Shown here: in pieces, positions 8,077-18,184 of the stretch
Position numbering within the stretch: the stretch's first letter is position 1
How the letters are laid out: every line of letters starts with the position of its first letter
Assembly (NCBI GenBank): GCA_018269005.1
Contig: JAFDVK010000052.1
Span: 124,001-188,000 of the forward strand
From: Acidobacteriota bacterium
GTDB taxonomy: Bacteria > Acidobacteriota > Blastocatellia > Pyrinomonadales > Pyrinomonadaceae
DNA: 64,000 nucleotides
Reading direction: 5' to 3'
Position numbers and translations under genes: made by a program
The notes under the pieces: generated by a model
Databases searched by the model: none
What the model saw: the letters and a program-made list of their open reading frames with translations, nothing else
What the model was told of the DNA's origin: nothing

Positions 8077-10612
8077 AGCTGTTTCCCTGATCCTGTACGG
8101 CCGATGCCGTCTCTGCGCCTTCCATTATCGGGGTTTCATCGTCGGCTCTGTGCTTGTAATAGTGGTAGTAGCCCGTTCCGTAGTAATCATACTCGACCGA
8201 TTCCGATGTGATCCCATTCAGAACAACGCCGTAGATGCGGGCGCCAAGAGCTGAGATGCGCGTGCGGAATTGACGCATCAGGTGCATCGAGCTCTTTCCG
8301 GCCATCGCGATCAAGACGACACCGTCAACCTGCGTGGAAAGAATCGCCGCGTCCGTAAACGAGATCGCCGGAGGCGAATCGATGATGATGTGCTTGAATC
8401 GGCCGCGAAGGAACTGCAATAGATTGCGCATTTCGTTGGACGACAAAAGCTCCGCCGGGTTCGGCGGGATCGGCCCGCTCGTGATTATCTTCAAATGCGG
8501 CAATCCGGGAGCCGCCTTAATAAGGTTTTCCGTGGACTTCTCGCCAGAAAGATAGTTGGTCAACCCTTGTGTGTTCGAAAGGCCAAAATGCGAGTGCATG
8601 CGCGGGCGTCGAAGGTCGCAGTCGATAAGGACCACGTCGGCATCGGCCTGTGCCAAGGTGATCGCGGTGTTGATGGCGGTCGTGGTTTTGCCTTCGGACG
8701 GCTGTGATGACGTGACAAGGATAGATTGCGGCGGCTTGCCGGCGCTCGAGAATAACAGCGATGTGCGGAGGTGCCGATAGGCTTCGGCCATCGGCGAATG
8801 ACGCTCTTCGAGCGTTATAAGAGCAGTGCTCGACGCTGTTTTGCCGTTGCTTTCCGAACCGATGCCTCGAATGCTTAGCCGCTTCTTCTCGTTGATCCCG
8901 TGGTGCGGGATCATTGCAAGGGTCGGCAGGCCCAACGCGCGGGACACATCGTCGCTCGTTCGAACCGAATCATCCAGATAATCAAGCAGGAACGCAAGGC
9001 CAATGCCTGCACCAAGAGATGCCAGAAGAGCGATAAAAATGTTGCGCGGGCGATTCGGGCTAACGGGCGAGCTCGGAACGACGGCGGAGCTCGAAACCTT
9101 TATATTGTTCGGCTTTCCGGCGGCAAGGGCGAGTTCCTGTTCTTTTTGGCGCTGAGTGTATGTATCGAGCAGTCCGCGATTTGTTTCGAGCGCACGCTTG
9201 AGCGTCGTCAAAGTTGTTGTCGCCTGTCCCTGGATGTTGGCCCGCTCAGCCTCTACCTCATATGCGTTCAGGAGCTGATCTTCGCGGCGCTTTGCCGCAT
9301 CGACCTGGGAGCGGAGCGAGACGAGAGCTCCGCTGACCGCATCTTTTTCGATCTTCTTTTGGTCGCGGTCGATGATCTGCGAAACCTCGCTCTCCGTCTG
9401 CTGTTTGGTGGCTTTGAGCGACGATATCTTTTCTTCGACCTGCTGAACCTTCACGTATGCAGGCGTGTATTTGACGAGCAGCTCGGCCTTTTCGGTCTCG
9501 GCATCTTTTATTTGCTTTTCGATGTCGCGGATCTGGTCCTGCAGCTTAGCGCGACGCTCCGTGTTCAGACGAACTGTGTCCTGATAGACCTTGTTCTCAT
9601 AAAGATCGGGGATATTCTTGCCTTCGCCTCGGGAGCTCGCCTGGACGGCGCCGTTATAGCGGGCTTCTAGTTTGCGGCGGTCGTCGGCCGCGGAAAGCCA
9701 TTGTTCGCTCAGCGTTTGCAGCCGGCTTGCCGCAAGGTCGGAGCCTTTTTCCTGCAGCGGCAGATTGCTCGACCGCATATAGTCTGTCAGTTTGGTTTCC
9801 TGGTCGGCGATCGTAACCTTGAGGTCCGCAATGGATTTCGTCAGTTCATCGTAGGCGGACTGTGTGCCCTCAAGCTCGCGTTTTGCGTCCTCGTCGATAA
9901 AGACCTGTGCGACCTTGTTAGCAACATCGGCGGCAAGCTGCGGGTTCTTGTTGCTGACCGTCACGGTGAACAGGCTCGTGCGCTCCGTCTGTTCGACGTG
10001 GAGGCCGCCGGACAATGCGGCGGCGTATTGATTCGCCCTTGCGGCCTCTTCCGGCGAAAGCTGAGCCTCGGACGGGTCGGCATTCTCGGTGCCGGTCAGG
10101 ACGGGAAGTGAGCCTTGCGGCGGCGGTTCTGCCTTTGCAGGGCTTGAAAAGATCGACTTTACTGATGCAAAAAAGCCTCGGTTCGAGCCGCCGAGCAGGT
10201 CCGGCTCGCGTTGCAGTCCGAGGGCCAAGACGACCTTTTTCATCAAGTCGGAATTCTGGAGCAGCTGAAGCTGAGTGTTGTAATACGTTGTCTCGTCGCC
10301 GTCGAAATTGATATTGATCGCATCCTTTGCCGTCGGAGCGGCCTTGCGAGGTTCGATCAGCATCTCAGCGCTCGCCGAATAGATCGAGGGCTGGCGAAAG
10401 GAATAGAATGCCGCCGCAGCGGTGACGACGATCGCGATCGCACCGATCATCGGGAGGCGTTTCGTGACAACACGGACATAGTGTCTCAGAGTCCGCTGAC
10501 TCGACTGACTCTCGTGGTCGTAATACGCCGCGTATGTTGCGGGCGTTTCGCGGTTCGGCTGTGTTACATCAAGCCCCCGCGGCAGCGGCGTAAGTCTTTG
10601 ATCCTGATCCAT
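8066..10612 (-). CDS. Polysaccharide co-polymerase with tyrosine autokinase (Wzc/ExoP type)
   Basis: An 848-residue inner-membrane protein. The N-terminal Wzz-like domain is flanked by membrane helices (about 52-70 and 525-545), and the periplasmic part contains long coiled coils. The C-terminal cytoplasmic BY-kinase domain has Walker A SSQPSEGKTTT (Lys642), Walker A' VVLIDCDLRRPR and Walker B HIIIDSPP. A tyrosine-rich cluster (YDYYGTGYYHYY) near the end is the autophosphorylation tail. Such proteins control chain length and export of capsular or exopolysaccharide. The convergent rfbBD genes make a plausible sugar precursor. No clear Shine-Dalgarno precedes the start. The neighbouring outer-membrane exporter (Wza) is not in this window. 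Confidence 0.92.
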   Translation of the reverse strand: MDQDQRLTPLPRGLDVTQPNRETPATYAAYYDHESQSSQRTLRHYVRVVTKRLPMIGAIAIVVTAAAAFYSFRQPSIYSASAEMLIEPRKAAPTAKDAININFDGDETTYYNTQLQLLQNSDLMKKVVLALGLQREPDLLGGSNRGFFASVKSIFSSPAKAEPPPQGSLPVLTGTENADPSEAQLSPEEAARANQYAAALSGGLHVEQTERTSLFTVTVSNKNPQLAADVANKVAQVFIDEDAKRELEGTQSAYDELTKSIADLKVTIADQETKLTDYMRSSNLPLQEKGSDLAASRLQTLSEQWLSAADDRRKLEARYNGAVQASSRGEGKNIPDLYENKVYQDTVRLNTERRAKLQDQIRDIEKQIKDAETEKAELLVKYTPAYVKVQQVEEKISSLKATKQQTESEVSQIIDRDQKKIEKDAVSGALVSLRSQVDAAKRREDQLLNAYEVEAERANIQGQATTTLTTLKRALETNRGLLDTYTQRQKEQELALAAGKPNNIKVSSSAVVPSSPVSPNRPRNIFIALLASLGAGIGLAFLLDYLDDSVRTSDDVSRALGLPTLAMIPHHGINEKKRLSIRGIGSESNGKTASSTALITLEERHSPMAEAYRHLRTSLLFSSAGKPPQSILVTSSQPSEGKTTTAINTAITLAQADADVVLIDCDLRRPRMHSHFGLSNTQGLTNYLSGEKSTENLIKAAPGLPHLKIITSGPIPPNPAELLSSNEMRNLLQFLRGRFKHIIIDSPPAISFTDAAILSTQVDGVVLIAMAGKSSMHLMRQFRTRISALGARIYGVVLNGITSESVEYDYYGTGYYHYYKHRADDETPIMEGAETASAVQDQGNSFRP

Positions 10613-10750
10613 AGGGTTTACAACTAGCGAAGCGGCCCTTATCGATTATGCCTGTGAGTGAAAGTAAAAATTATGATGTCGTGCAAAAGTGCGCGCTTGT
10701 ACTTGCTTTTATATCACAATAAGCCGCTGAAAGCATAGGATTTGTGAGGG

Positions 10751-11755
10751 TCAGCGGTTCTTTCGCGCTTGGGACTGGACGGCCGTGATTGCGACCGCAT
10801 CGACGATGTCCTCGGCCTTGCAGCCTCTCGAGAGGTCGTTGCAAGGTCGATCGAGCCCTTGGAGGATCGGGCCGATCGCCGTGCCGCCGGTCAGGCGTTC
10901 GGTCAGCTTGTAGGCGATGTTGCCCGAATTTAGGTCTGGGAAGATAAGGACGTTTGCTCTTCCGCCAATAGGCGAACCCGGAGCTTTTGACGCGGCGACG
11001 GCCTCGACCAAGGCCGCATCGGCCTGAAGTTCACCGTCGATCACGAGTTCCGGCCTGCGAACACGCACGGTCTTTACGGCTTCGATCACCTTGTCGAGGC
11101 TCTGATGCTTTGCACTGCCTTTTGTCGAGAACGACAGCATTGCGACGCGCGGTTCCGTGTTTAGAAGAGCCTTCGCGGAATCCGCAGATGCGATCGCGAT
11201 CTCGGCCAACTCGGCGGAATCCGGATCGATCACCACGCCGCAGTCTGCATAGACCATTGCGCCTTTCTCACCGAATTTCTTGTCGGGAACGACCATCAGA
11301 AAGAAACTCGATACCGTCTTGAAACCTTGTGCAGGGCCGATGCAGCGAAGTGCTGCGGCCACGGTGTGTGCAGTGGTATTCGTGGCGCCAGCGACGGAGC
11401 CGTCCGCTTTCCCCTCACGAACAAGCAGGTTCCCGAAGTAAAGCGGGTCTTTTACGGCCTGTTCGGCCTCTTCGAGAGTTACACCCTTAGCGCGGCGGAG
11501 TTCGTGATAGAGTCCGGGGATTCGGGCGAGATCGTTCGACCTTCTATGGTCGAGGAGCGTGACGCCGTTCAGGTTCGCGCCGCTTTCGGCGGCAAGTCCC
11601 CGAACAACGTCTTCACGGCCGAAAATGGTGATCTTCGCGATCTGATCGCGAGCGCAGATGGCCGCGGCTTCGACCGTTCGCGGGTCTTCGCCCTCAGGCA
11701 GGATTATGTGCTGTGGATCGCCGGCCGCCCGACGGCGTATATCTTCGAGGATCAT
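10751..11755 (-). CDS. pta: Phosphate acetyltransferase
   Basis: A 334-residue enzyme of the PTA/PTB family, which interconverts acetyl-CoA and phosphate with acetyl phosphate and CoA. Family features include the N-terminal [11 protein letters not shown], a central [18 protein letters not shown] segment, and the C-terminal [16 protein letters not shown] followed by [18 protein letters not shown]. The length fits the short single-domain form (about 330 residues) rather than the long E. coli form with a DRTGG domain. Acetate kinase is not adjacent. It is transcribed divergently from the S41 protease gene, with about 140 bases between the starts. Cytoplasmic. Confidence 0.93.
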   Translation of the reverse strand: MILEDIRRRAAGDPQHIILPEGEDPRTVEAAAICARDQIAKITIFGREDVVRGLAAESGANLNGVTLLDHRRSNDLARIPGLYHELRRAKGVTLEEAEQAVKDPLYFGNLLVREGKADGSVAGATNTTAHTVAAALRCIGPAQGFKTVSSFFLMVVPDKKFGEKGAMVYADCGVVIDPDSAELAEIAIASADSAKALLNTEPRVAMLSFSTKGSAKHQSLDKVIEAVKTVRVRRPELVIDGELQADAALVEAVAASKAPGSPIGGRANVLIFPDLNSGNIAYKLTERLTGGTAIGPILQGLDRPCNDLSRGCKAEDIVDAVAITAVQSQARKNR

Positions 11756-11895
11756 ACGGAAAACCTAAAAAGCTCCTCGAATTTACCATAATCAGAACCG
11801 CCCGCGTTAATTCGAGATCGGATCCCTCGCGTGTCAGAAATGAGGGCCCGGCGGTGTTTTTATGTTTTTCTAGCCAAAATTTGACGGAGGATCCT

Positions 11896-13539
11896 ATGAA
11901 AATTATTTATACGCTCGCAATTACGGCAATTCTTGTGTGTTCTGCATACCCTCAAAGCACTATCCCGACGATCAAGGCGAATTCGAACGTTGTTTCGATA
12001 CAGGATGGCGACGTACTGAAAAAAGACAGCTGGAATCTTGCACCTGAGGCCAAGCCCGACGTCTATGAAACATTCGTCAAGAAAGGGGCGAAAAGGAAGG
12101 TCGAATTCATCACAGACATCGACACGATCAGTTTTGATGTCGAGGCGGGAAGGACGTACGACTTTATCATTCAAATGGGCGAAACGAAATGCTACACGCA
12201 GATCAAGGCCTCTGAACTTAAGTTCTGGAACGACCCGGATTTCTGGGAAAGCCCGTCGATAAAAACTCCTTACAAAGAGAACATCTCGAACGAAGAAAAG
12301 ATCGCCGGCCTGTCAAAGTTTTGGTCCGAGGCGAAATACAATTTTATCAATTTCGGCCTCGTGCCCGACCTCGATTGGGACAAGACCTATCTCGAATTCA
12401 TCCCGAAGGTGCTTGCGACCACGTCCACGCTCGAATATTATCGCGTACTGCAGGAATTTTGCGGCAAGCTCAAAGATTCGCACACCAATGTCTATTTTCC
12501 CAAGGATCTTCAAACAGAAGTAAATGCCGGGCCGGCGATCACGACCCGCCTAATCGAAGGCCGCGTCATCATCGTCGGTCTGCTCGATCCGAAGCTAAAA
12601 GGTGACGGGATCGAGGTCGGGCAAGAGATCACCGCGATCGACGGCATTCCGGCGAGAACCTACGCAAATGAAAAGGTCGCGCCGTACGTCAGCGAAAACA
12701 CGCCGCAATCGCAAGAGACTGCCGTATATCAATATTTTCTACTGCGCGGATCGGTTTCAAAACCGGTCGAACTCACGCTGAAAGACCCAAAAGGAAACGT
12801 GGCGAAGCGGACGCTCCCGCGTCTGAGCCGTCAGGATCGTATGAAACTCCCGAATGCCGCAAAACTCTACGACCTCAAGATGCTGCCGGGCAATATCGCT
12901 TTGGTCACCGTCAACACGATGGCGGACGCACCGGGCGAAGAGAAGTTCTTCAAGGAGAATTTTGCTGCCATCTCAAAAGCTAGCGGCGTTATCCTGGATC
13001 TGCGCGAGAACGGAGGCGGCAACTCGGATGTGGGGTATAACATACTGTCATATTTTGTCGATAAGCCGTTCAAAGGTTCGAGCTGGTACACGCGCGAATA
13101 TCACCCGACGTTTCGGCCCTGGGGACAAAGTGACAAGGTCTTTGGCCAAGAAGCCGAGGCGATCTCAATGGAACAGATCAAACAAATGCGAAACGGAGAG
13201 CAGGCGTTCCTCGGGCCATTTGTCGTACTTTCGAGTCCGCGGACATTTTCGGCCGCCGAGGATTTCCTCGTCGCCTTCAAGCCCCTGAAACGCGGGTTGA
13301 TCGTCGGCGAACCATCGGGCGGCAGCACCGGACAGCCGCTCGTGATCTCGCTTCCCGGCGGCGGAACGGCACGCATCTGCTCAAAACACGACACGTTTGC
13401 CGACGGCACCGAATTCGTCGGGGTTGGCGTGATTCCCGATATTTTGGTTCGGCCAAAAGTGACAGACTTTACAGAAGGGCGGGATGCGATCCTCGAAAGA
13501 GCAATAGACGAACTCGAGCGGTCAAAGGCAACTCATTGA
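11896..13539 (+). CDS. Secreted S41-family serine peptidase
   Basis: A 547-residue protein from the ATG at 11896, preceded by GACGGAGG at good spacing; this start gives a clear signal peptide (MKIIYTLAITAILVCSAYPQ) and avoids an unsupported upstream extension. The middle contains a PDZ-like region (VGQEITAIDGIPA), followed by an S41 tail-specific-protease domain with LDLRENGGGNS. The likely nucleophile Ser452 lies in SSPRTFSAAE, followed by GEPSGGSTGQP. It is predicted to be periplasmic or exported. The substrate is unknown; related enzymes cut peptides or misfolded proteins. Monocistronic by context. Confidence 0.85.
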   Translation: MKIIYTLAITAILVCSAYPQSTIPTIKANSNVVSIQDGDVLKKDSWNLAPEAKPDVYETFVKKGAKRKVEFITDIDTISFDVEAGRTYDFIIQMGETKCYTQIKASELKFWNDPDFWESPSIKTPYKENISNEEKIAGLSKFWSEAKYNFINFGLVPDLDWDKTYLEFIPKVLATTSTLEYYRVLQEFCGKLKDSHTNVYFPKDLQTEVNAGPAITTRLIEGRVIIVGLLDPKLKGDGIEVGQEITAIDGIPARTYANEKVAPYVSENTPQSQETAVYQYFLLRGSVSKPVELTLKDPKGNVAKRTLPRLSRQDRMKLPNAAKLYDLKMLPGNIALVTVNTMADAPGEEKFFKENFAAISKASGVILDLRENGGGNSDVGYNILSYFVDKPFKGSSWYTREYHPTFRPWGQSDKVFGQEAEAISMEQIKQMRNGEQAFLGPFVVLSSPRTFSAAEDFLVAFKPLKRGLIVGEPSGGSTGQPLVISLPGGGTARICSKHDTFADGTEFVGVGVIPDILVRPKVTDFTEGRDAILERAIDELERSKATH

Positions 13540-13698
13540 AAGACGGCAGAGAACAATTGTGAACGGTCAGTTGTGAATGGTGGTCCGCTTGTAAGGCCTT
13601 TGCATCATTGCGGACGCTTTGTACACTTTTTGCATTTAGATCAAAGAGAAAACGCAAAGACCGCAAAGCGAAACCTCGCAAAGGCCGCAAAGCTTTTG

Positions 13699-13726
13699 AC
13701 TTACCACTTACCACTTATGACTTATT
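13699..13726. repeat. Heptamer tandem repeat (ACTTACC-type)
   Basis: Four consecutive 7-base units: ACTTACC twice, then ACTTATG and ACTTATT. They lie in the 250-base gap between the S41 peptidase and the DUF1232 gene. The same gap also holds a CGCAAAG/CCGCAAAG repeat around 13650-13693 and the near-repeats GTGAACGGTC/GTGAATGGTG at 13558-13583. No gene is visible there. It is one of several degenerate heptamer arrays in the window. Confidence 0.7.
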
Positions 13727-13790
13727 TCGGAACCGGTCTCCGTTCTTCCGGATCGCAAGGCTTGCTTAGAAGTTGGTTTGCTTTTAGACT

Positions 13791-14303
13791 TTGAGGGAAA
13801 TGGGGAAATTGGCACGACGTGAAAAAAGCGAACTGAAGGGCCGTATGCGGAGCTTCGTGATGTTTTTGCCGAATATGGCAAAGCTGCTCGCAAGGCTTTT
13901 GAAAGATGCACGCGTGCCGACCGCCGAGAAGGCGTTGTTCGTTGCGGCGATCGTCTATGTGATCTCGCCGCTAGATCTGATCCCGGATATTTTCCCTTTT
14001 ATCGGTCAGGTCGATGATATTTATATGGTCGCGTTGGTCCTTTTGCGGCTGATAAATCGGACAGACGTCGAGGTCGTTCGCGAACATTGGTCGGGCGGCG
14101 GCGACATTGCGGCTCTCGCCGATTCGATAGCAAATCTTGCACCAAAATTCCTGCCGAAGCGTATCTCGCGCGTTCTCCGTTCTAAGGTAGAGCTTGCACC
14201 CGCGGGCAAGATCCTCAAGAGCATCACAAAACGCGACGAGGCCGTCGTCATAGAGGTCGCGGAAGACCCGCAGGTCGAATCGGTCTCAACAATGACCAAC
14301 TAG
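13791..14303 (+). CDS. DUF1232 (YkvA-like) membrane-associated protein
   Basis: About 170 residues. The hydrophobic centre contains the DUF1232 hallmark ISPLDLIPDIFPFIGQVDD, which defines the YkvA family, a group of small membrane-associated proteins of unknown function. The start is uncertain: a TTG at 13791 gives the longest frame, and an ATG at 13800 lies only one base after GAGGGA. The C-terminal half is basic and probably cytoplasmic. It is convergent with the dinB-like gene and separated from it by a bidirectional terminator. Confidence 0.75.
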   Translation: MREMGKLARREKSELKGRMRSFVMFLPNMAKLLARLLKDARVPTAEKALFVAAIVYVISPLDLIPDIFPFIGQVDDIYMVALVLLRLINRTDVEVVREHWSGGGDIAALADSIANLAPKFLPKRISRVLRSKVELAPAGKILKSITKRDEAVVIEVAEDPQVESVSTMTN

Positions 14304-14310
14304 ATCCTTG

Positions 14311-14340
14311 AAAAGACCGCATTCAATTACGCGGTCTTTT
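14311..14340. terminator. Bidirectional intrinsic terminator
   Basis: A perfect 10-base inverted repeat (AAAAGACCGC / GCGGTCTTTT) with a 10-base loop. Each strand reads a GC-containing stem followed by T residues, so it can stop transcripts from both the DUF1232 gene and the convergent dinB-like gene. Confidence 0.85.
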
Positions 14341-14356
14341 CCTCGAATGCGGATCT

Positions 14357-14833
14357 TCAAGCGGTCGCGGTTCCGTGTTTTGCGGTCGCGCTTTTCAGCA
14401 AGGCGATCTGCGCGGCGTGGTGTACGTTGTGTCGTACGGCACCGTGCAGAAAGAAGCTGAGCGAATAGTCATTGTCCTCGAACCGCTCGCCGAACTCGCT
14501 GTCAGAGCGTGTTTCGATCGCACGGATCAAGTTTCCAAAGGAATCCGATATCTGCGTTTGCAGAGCTTGCCACGCAGCATCCGCAACCTGCTTCTCTTCC
14601 GGGAAATTGCCGTCTGGCGGCTCATTTACGGCGTTTCCATTGAGGCGCTCGGCCCAAACGTTATTCCAGCCCGCAATGTGTCCCGCGAGTTCCCAGATAC
14701 TGTGCGTACCGGGAAGTTTGAGGGCCGCGTGCTCGGCATCGATACCGCTGAGCGTCTCTTTCAGGCTGGCCGCGTGCCACGGTTCACCGTCCAAGATCAT
14801 TTCTAGTTCGTCGATTATCTGCTGCTTTTCCAT
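14357..14833 (-). CDS. DinB-family protein
   Basis: A 158-residue four-helix-bundle protein of the DinB/YfiT type. Metal-binding histidines are visible in AGHIAGW (near residue 47) and in the C-terminal RHNVHHAAQI motif. The start is taken at the ATG at 14833 because AGGGAGA lies seven bases upstream; an upstream TTG would put that ribosome-binding site inside the gene. DinB-like proteins include thiol-dependent transferases and enzymes of unknown substrate. The gene diverges from the CGNR regulator-like gene, and repeated GGTTAC sites lie between them. Confidence 0.85.
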   Translation of the reverse strand: MEKQQIIDELEMILDGEPWHAASLKETLSGIDAEHAALKLPGTHSIWELAGHIAGWNNVWAERLNGNAVNEPPDGNFPEEKQVADAAWQALQTQISDSFGNLIRAIETRSDSEFGERFEDNDYSLSFFLHGAVRHNVHHAAQIALLKSATAKHGTATA

Positions 14834-14888
14834 TTTTGTTCTCCCTAAAACCAAATCTGTGTGTGTAACTGCATTAAGCCGTGAGAGT

Positions 14889-14959
14889 GGTTACACATTA
14901 TCATTCGCAAGGTAACCTGTCAAGAGGTAATTGGCGGTTACGGATAATTGGGATATAAT
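14889..14959 (+). promoter_or_regulatory. Promoter with triple GGTTAC/GTAACC sites
   Basis: Three hexamers occur at regular spacing: GGTTAC at 14889-14894, its inverse GTAACC at 14912-14917, and GGTTAC at 14936-14941. A sigma70-like promoter reads TTGGCG (14931-14936), 17 bases, then TATAAT (14954-14959), and leads to the ATG at 14968. The third hexamer abuts the -35 box. Binding there could repress the CGNR gene and affect the divergent dinB-like gene. The function is inferred from layout only. Confidence 0.5.
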
Positions 14960-14967
14960 TTATTCGA

Positions 14968-15615
14968 ATGGAACTGCGGCCTGACAAATTCAAGCTCATA
15001 GCGGGCGATTTGAGTCTCGATCTTGTAAACACCGCGTCTAGTTGGCGCCGGACGGATAAGGCCTGCATCCCGGCTCACGATAGCTTCGTGGATGTTGGCG
15101 ACTTGGTTTCGTGGGCCGTGAAAGCAAATGCGATCGGTGAGAATGCGGCTCGCGACCTCTTGAAAAGTACGGGAACGAAGGACGCCGGCGAATCGAGTTT
15201 GCGGCGTGCACGCAAGCTTCGTGCGGCTATCTATGGACTCTCTATTGCGATGGCGGTCGACGACCGACCTCGATCGAACGATATCGAGTACCTCGAAAAG
15301 GAACGGCTAAGAGCGATCGAGAGCCAAAAGATCGAGTATGCAGATGGACGCCTCGAACTCAGGCATCGCAGCGGGGCCGGATTGCTCGAAGTAGTTCTTG
15401 ATTCGGTTGTTTTAGCAGCCATCGACCTATTTACTTCCGAGAGAGCGAAACGAATTCGAATTTGCGGAGGCGAGTCCTGCGGGTGGCTGTTTGTCGATGA
15501 CAGCCGCGGCCGGAATCGACACTGGTGCGACATGCGGGACTGCGGAAACCTTGCAAAGGTACGGAGATTTCGAAAGAAGGCCGCGAGGGATGATGGGCGC
15601 GATCCGCAGAAATGA
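14968..15615 (+). CDS. ABATE / CGNR zinc-finger protein, possible transcription regulator
   Basis: A 215-residue protein. The N-terminal LDLVNTA segment and helical middle match the ABATE (stress-induced regulator) domain. The C-terminus carries the CGNR zinc finger, with cysteines in CGGESCGWLF and in WCDMRDCGN. Family members are thought to be stress-linked DNA-binding regulators, but few have been studied. It has a good promoter just upstream and repeated GGTTAC elements that could be its own operator. A frequent arrangement for small regulators is to control the divergent neighbour, here the dinB-like gene. Confidence 0.82.
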   Translation: MELRPDKFKLIAGDLSLDLVNTASSWRRTDKACIPAHDSFVDVGDLVSWAVKANAIGENAARDLLKSTGTKDAGESSLRRARKLRAAIYGLSIAMAVDDRPRSNDIEYLEKERLRAIESQKIEYADGRLELRHRSGAGLLEVVLDSVVLAAIDLFTSERAKRIRICGGESCGWLFVDDSRGRNRHWCDMRDCGNLAKVRRFRKKAARDDGRDPQK

Positions 15616-15711
15616 GGAAATTTCTGCATCTTTTGGAGCATTTCTTCTGGATTTTTGGGTCTTTTGAATCTATTTCTGTTTCGGTAAGCTCGGAATTATT
15701 CGAAAACTAAA

Positions 15712-15742
15712 TTGCACGATCGAACTCCGCTTTCGATATAAT
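15712..15742 (+). promoter_or_regulatory. Candidate sigma70 promoter of the clp gene
   Basis: A perfect TATAAT at 15737-15742 is preceded by TTGCAC at 15712-15717 with a 19-base spacer, slightly longer than ideal. It lies 45 bases before the ATG of the ClpC-like gene. No CIRCE element is visible. Confidence 0.45.
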
Positions 15743-15786
15743 CGAAGTACGTCGAAAAGCGAAAGTTAGCGTAATTTCCCTCTTTT

Positions 15787-18177
15787 ATGTTCGAACGCTA
15801 CACAGAAAGGTCCCGCCGCGTTATTTTTTTCGCGCGCTATGAAGCCCTTCAATATGGTTCTCAATCGATCGCTCCCGAACACATACTGCTCGGGCTCATG
15901 CGCGAGGATAAGACCCTTTCGGCCAAGTATTTTCCATATAGACATTCATTGACCGTCGATTCGGTCCGCAAGGAGATCGAGGAACGGATCGTCGTTCGCG
16001 ACCGCATCCCGCAATCGTCCGAGCTGCATCTTTCTGCTGTTACCAAGCGCATACTTTTTTACGCGAATGAAGAAAGCCGTCAGCTGAAGAATCGGCACAT
16101 CGGCCCTGAGCATATCTTGCTCGGGCTGATACGCGAAGAGCGTTCGGTGGCCGCTGAGATACTTTTCGGCTATGGCGTAAGGCTCGATGATATCCGCGAA
16201 AAACTTGGGCAGCAGCACCGTGCGATGCCGAATCTTTTCTCGCCGGCAAAGGAAGCTTCAAAGACACCAAGCCTTGCAGAATTCACTCGCGATCTGACGC
16301 AGGACGCTGCCGACGGACGGCTTGATCCGCTTATTGGAAGGCAGCAGGAGACCGAACGCCTGATAGAGCTCATCTGCCGGCGAACGAAGAACAATCCGGT
16401 ATTGATAGGTGAGGCGGGAGTTGGGAAGACGGCTATCGTCGAAGGCCTTGCTCAGCGGATCGTCGATAAGAACGTGCCGTCATTCCTTGAGAATAAACGC
16501 GTGCTTGCTCTCGATCTTTCGCTTGTAGTTGCGGGCACAAAATACCGCGGGCAGTTCGAAGAGCGTTTAAAGAAGATAATTGCCGAGCTAAAAGAAAATC
16601 GCGACAACCTTGTCTTTATCGATGAACTTCACACCCTTGTAGGTGCCGGCTCGGCCGAGGGCACGCTTGATGCGGCGAACATTCTGAAACCCGCACTGTC
16701 ACGCGGCGAGATCCAATGTATCGGAGCGACGACGCCGGCCGAATACCGCAGAACGATCGAAAAAGATCGTGCCCTTGAGCGGCGTTTTCAGGCGGTAAAG
16801 GTCGAACCGGCGAGCGAAGAGGACGCTTTGCTGATCGTCAAGGGAATCATCGAGCGATACGAGGCATATCATCAGATCCGATATTCGCCGGACGCTTTGA
16901 CCGCGGCCGTTGAGCAATCGAACCGTTACATTTCCGACCGCTTTCTGCCTGACAAAGCGATCGATGTGCTCGATGAAGCGGGAGCGCGGGCAAAACTGCG
17001 TTATCGAAGCGAAAATCCGGGCGAACCTTCGTGGAAAGAGACCGTCGAAAATTGGAAGCGTGCCTCGGCGAACGAAGATCAGTTGATCTCATTTGAATTG
17101 CAGACTCTCGAAGATTCGTTCTTCGCTGTTGAAGTAACGCGTGACGACATCGACGAAGTGATCGCGCGCTGGACGGGAATTCCCGTCGCATCGATCAAGG
17201 AAGAAGAGGCATCGAAGCTGCTCAAGATCGAGAAGGTCCTAGGCGAGCAGATTATCTCGCAGCGGCCTGCCGTATCGGCATTGGCACGCGCGATCCGCCG
17301 TTCGCGTGCGGGCATCAAATCCCCGAACCGTCCTGTCGGGTCATTTCTTTTCCTTGGACCGACGGGCGTTGGAAAGACGGAAGTGGCAAGGCGTCTTGCC
17401 GAGTTCCTGTTCGGTTCTGAAAGGTCGCTTGTCCGCTTCGATATGAGCGAATTTATGGAGCGGCATTCGGTCTCGAAATTCATCGGCTCGCCTCCGGGAT
17501 ACGTCGGCCACGAAGAAGGCGGCCAGCTGACCGAAAGACTTCGCCGCTCGCCGTATTCGATCGTACTCTTTGACGAAATCGAGAAGGCACATCCCGACAT
17601 CTTCAACCTCTTACTGCAGGTGTTCGAGGACGGCGTCCTGACCGATTCGACCGGGCAGACGATCGATTGCAAACATTCGATCTTCATAATGACCTCGAAT
17701 ATCGGTGCGAGGATAATCCAAAAGACGGCATCGCTTGGTTTTCAGGCTTCGGGTGAGGCGACTCGTGCAAAACGCGAGGACGAAGTAATGGCGGCTGTCA
17801 GACAGACGTTTGCGCCCGAATTCATCAATCGCCTTGACGAGATACTCATCTTTGACGAACTCTCGCTCGAGGACCTGATGGCGATCGCTGACCTGCAGAT
17901 CGCAAACCTCAATTCGATCATCGCCGACAAGAACCTGAAAGTTTCTCTGACGACGGAAGCGAAGAAATGGCTCATCGACCATACCTGCAGCGACCGCAAA
18001 TACGGAGCAAGGCCGCTCAAGCGGGCGATCCAAAAGCATATCGAAGATGAACTTTCCGAGGCGCTGATCCAAGGCAGGATCGGCGATGCGGCAGATATCA
18101 CGGTCATCGTCGAGAATGATGAGCTGCAGATCCAGATGCCCTCCTTGCGCGAACTTACAGCAAAAGGCGTAGAATAA
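15787..18177 (+). CDS. clpC: ClpC-type AAA+ unfoldase (Clp protease ATP-binding subunit)
   Basis: A 796-residue double AAA+ protein. Two Clp-N repeats span about residues 1-145. The first AAA module has Walker [10 protein letters not shown] (Lys214), and the second has GPTGVGKTE (Lys530) with Walker [12 protein letters not shown]. The middle region is short, as in ClpC/ClpA and unlike the long coiled coil of ClpB. An LGF tripeptide in ASLGFQ is at the position of the ClpP-docking loop, supporting a role as a protease partner rather than a disaggregase. The enzyme unfolds substrates and threads them into ClpP. It heads a same-strand run with a small ORF, a transglycosylase and an amidohydrolase. 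Confidence 0.9.
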   Translation: MFERYTERSRRVIFFARYEALQYGSQSIAPEHILLGLMREDKTLSAKYFPYRHSLTVDSVRKEIEERIVVRDRIPQSSELHLSAVTKRILFYANEESRQLKNRHIGPEHILLGLIREERSVAAEILFGYGVRLDDIREKLGQQHRAMPNLFSPAKEASKTPSLAEFTRDLTQDAADGRLDPLIGRQQETERLIELICRRTKNNPVLIGEAGVGKTAIVEGLAQRIVDKNVPSFLENKRVLALDLSLVVAGTKYRGQFEERLKKIIAELKENRDNLVFIDELHTLVGAGSAEGTLDAANILKPALSRGEIQCIGATTPAEYRRTIEKDRALERRFQAVKVEPASEEDALLIVKGIIERYEAYHQIRYSPDALTAAVEQSNRYISDRFLPDKAIDVLDEAGARAKLRYRSENPGEPSWKETVENWKRASANEDQLISFELQTLEDSFFAVEVTRDDIDEVIARWTGIPVASIKEEEASKLLKIEKVLGEQIISQRPAVSALARAIRRSRAGIKSPNRPVGSFLFLGPTGVGKTEVARRLAEFLFGSERSLVRFDMSEFMERHSVSKFIGSPPGYVGHEEGGQLTERLRRSPYSIVLFDEIEKAHPDIFNLLLQVFEDGVLTDSTGQTIDCKHSIFIMTSNIGARIIQKTASLGFQASGEATRAKREDEVMAAVRQTFAPEFINRLDEILIFDELSLEDLMAIADLQIANLNSIIADKNLKVSLTTEAKKWLIDHTCSDRKYGARPLKRAIQKHIEDELSEALIQGRIGDAADITVIVENDELQIQMPSLRELTAKGVE

Positions 18178-18184
18178 ACGCAAG

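Noticed and set aside
8900-10627. Long plus-strand frames opposite the tyrosine kinase gene
   Set aside because: They are antisense shadows of a clear Wzc-type gene and have no recognisable domain.
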